From Thalassospira sp. HF15 (lineage in GTDB: Bacteria > Pseudomonadota > Alphaproteobacteria > Rhodospirillales > Thalassospiraceae), in contig NZ_JAAVKI010000002.1 of the NCBI RefSeq assembly GCF_011806525.1, positions 434,001-498,000 on the forward strand: 64,000 nt of DNA, given 5' to 3'. A model generated the notes under the pieces. It had not been told where the DNA came from, searched no databases, and saw only the letters and a list, made by a program, of their open reading frames with translations. A program made the translations under genes and the position numbers. Of the stretch, positions 62,627 through 64,000 are shown piece by piece. Each line of letters opens with the position of its first letter. The first letter of the stretch is position 1.

Positions 62627-64000
62627 TCAGTGTGCATCCGCCCAGCTATCACCGATGCCAGCATCGGCAATCAGCGGAACCGATAGATGGGCGGCGTTTT
62701 CCATGACTTCGCGGATGGTTTTGATCGCCTTTTCGGCTTCGTCTTCTGGGGCTTCAAAGATCAGTTCATCGTGGACCTGAAGCAACATGCGGGTCTTGAG
62801 CCCGGCATCGACCAAGGCACCGGGCACGGCAATCATCGCACGTTTGATGATGTCGGCGGCCCCGCCCTGAATAGGCGCGTTGATGGCGGCACGCTCGCCA
62901 AAGCTTCGGCGCATGCCGTTCTTGTCATTGATGCCACTGATATGGATATGGCGACCAAACAGCGTGCGGACAAAGCCGTGCTTTTTGGCGAATTCCTTGG
63001 CCTCGTCCATGTAATCGCGGATGCCTGGATAGATCTCGAAATAGGCTTCGATAAAGGCCTTGGCTTCTTTTTGCGGAATGCCAAGCTGGTTGGCCAGCCC
63101 AAAGGCCGAAATGCCGTAAATGATGCCGAAGTTGATCGCCTTGGCCTTGCGACGGACCATCGGGTCCATGCCTTCAATTGGCACACCAAACACCTTTGAG
63201 GCCGTTGCGGCGTGGATATCCTCGCCGTTCTTAAACGCCTCGCGAAGGGCTTCGATCTCGGCCACGTGGGCAAGAAGCCGCAACTCGATCTGCGAATAGT
63301 CGGCAGAAATCAGCTTGTGACCGGGTTCGGCGACAAAGGCGGTACGGATCTTGCGGCCTTCCTCGCTTCGGATCGGGATATTTTGCAGGTTGGGGTCATT
63401 GGATGACAAACGCCCGGTATTGACGTTGGTCTGACCGTAACTGGTGTGCACCCGCCCCGTATTGGGGTTGATGTGATGGGCAAGCGCGTCGGTATAGGTG
63501 CTTTTGAGCTTGGAAAGCTGACGCCATTCCAGAAGCTTGGCGGGCAGGTCATGGCCCTGTGCGGCAAGGGCTTCAAGCACGTCCGCACCGGTCTGCCAAG
63601 CCCCGGTTTTGGTCTTTTTGCCGCCGGGCAGGCTCATTTTATCAAACAGGATTTCGCCCAGCTGCTTGGGACTGCCAAGATTGAACGGTTCGCCCGCCAT
63701 TTCGTGAATGGTTTCTTCAAGGGCGGCCATGCGCTTGGCAAAATCATCGGACAGATTTTTAAGGATCTCGGCATCGACCTTGACCCCAAGCCCTTCCATC
63801 TTGGCCAGAACCGGCACCAGCGGACGATCCAGCGTCTCATAGACGCTGGCCATATGTTCCTGTGCGATGCGGGGTTTCAGCAACCGATGCAGGCGTAGCG
63901 TGATATCGGCGTCTTCCGCGGCGTAATCGAGCGCCTTGTCGAGCGGGACCTGATCAAAGGTGATCTGGGTCTTGCCGCTGCCACAGACGTCCTTGAAGGA
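62627..64000 (-). CDS. polA: DNA polymerase I (C-terminal part; 5' end beyond the window)
   Basis: The 457 visible residues contain the end of the 3'-5' exonuclease domain (DYAAEDADITLRLHRLLKP) and the polymerase domain with DYSQIELRLLAHVAEI (motif A), RRKAKAINFGIIYGISAFGL (O helix, motif B) and QVHDELIFEA (motif C). The gene reads off the right edge in frame. A 15-bp gap separates it from the orphan downstream. Confidence 0.97.
   Translation of the reverse strand, partial: SFKDVCGSGKTQITFDQVPLDKALDYAAEDADITLRLHRLLKPRIAQEHMASVYETLDRPLVPVLAKMEGLGVKVDAEILKNLSDDFAKRMAALEETIHEMAGEPFNLGSPKQLGEILFDKMSLPGGKKTKTGAWQTGADVLEALAAQGHDLPAKLLEWRQLSKLKSTYTDALAHHINPNTGRVHTSYGQTNVNTGRLSSNDPNLQNIPIRSEEGRKIRTAFVAEPGHKLISADYSQIELRLLAHVAEIEALREAFKNGEDIHAATASKVFGVPIEGMDPMVRRKAKAINFGIIYGISAFGLANQLGIPQKEAKAFIEAYFEIYPGIRDYMDEAKEFAKKHGFVRTLFGRHIHISGINDKNGMRRSFGERAAINAPIQGGAADIIKRAMIAVPGALVDAGLKTRMLLQVHDELIFEAPEDEAEKAIKTIREVMENAAHLSVPLIADAGIGDSWADAH

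Overview
The window is a stretch of chromosome from an alphaproteobacterium, most likely a marine Rhodospirillales of the Thalassospira type. I infer this from moderate-GC coding DNA, the order mutS-glnD-murJ-trpS on one strand, the run kdsD-lptC-lptA-lptB-rpoN-hpf-ptsN, a RibA with a decayed DHBP-synthase-like N-terminal domain, and an alphaproteobacterial-style RpoH promoter before dnaK. No rRNA operon, CRISPR array, transposase, prophage or plasmid function was seen. There is one tRNA, Leu(CAG).

Layout. 1-270 is the start of a response regulator (minus). 271-934 has no gene but is full of nested inverted repeats. ribA follows, then an orphan 485-aa protein preceded by an excellent sigma-54 promoter match. 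3.9-12.8 kb is the minus-strand block mutS, glnD, murJ, trpS. 13.0-19.4 kb has a small stress-type protein, maeB, a permease, a lipoprotein and a Bax-type glucosaminidase. 19.6-25.4 kb (minus) has an Nfu iron-sulfur protein, a DUF2333 protein, an L,D-transpeptidase, a macrodomain hydrolase, pyrophosphatase, a glycosyltransferase and galE. 25.4-29.8 kb holds LysR/DMT exporter, NIPSNAP/monooxygenase with an ArsR-type regulator, and a sirtuin. 29.9-34.8 kb has grpE-hrcA (minus) and rph, rdgB, hemW (plus). tRNA-Leu and an AT-rich HEPN-like gene come next. 36.1-43.3 kb is rnd and the LPS transport/sigma-54/PTS-Ntr operon. 43.4-50.4 kb is ampG, an AT-richer orphan, typA, adenosine kinase and a SirB1-type protein (minus). 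50.5-57.7 kb has a BON lipoprotein, AraC/DUF2000, yraN-rsmI against an LpoA-like lipoprotein, nth, a second glycosyltransferase and DUF2244. 58-64 kb has dnaK-dnaJ, dapB, a small orphan and the 3' part of polA.

How the genes connect. Envelope biogenesis recurs: MurJ, L,D-transpeptidase, AmpG, LpoA-like, Bax-like and DapB act on peptidoglycan; KdsD and LptA/B/C on lipopolysaccharide; BON lipoprotein on the outer membrane; galE and two GT2 enzymes on surface sugars. Nitrogen control is represented by GlnD, RpoN and PtsN. Protein quality control is split into grpE-hrcA and dnaK-dnaJ about 26 kb apart. Replication and repair genes are mutS, nth, polA and rdgB; RNA and translation genes are trpS, rph, rnd, rsmI, typA and hpf.

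Most of the window is ordinary core genome. The parts worth a second look are mostly non-coding or single-gene insertions: the nested repeat element at 421-685 with an inverted relative at 783-824, the sigma-54-driven orphan at 2387, structured intergenic regions before typA, between rph and rdgB, between glnD and murJ and between dnaK and dnaJ, and the AT-rich HEPN-like gene beside tRNA-Leu. I found no multi-gene system that I could defend as undescribed. All calls were made by reading the sequence; no database search was run.
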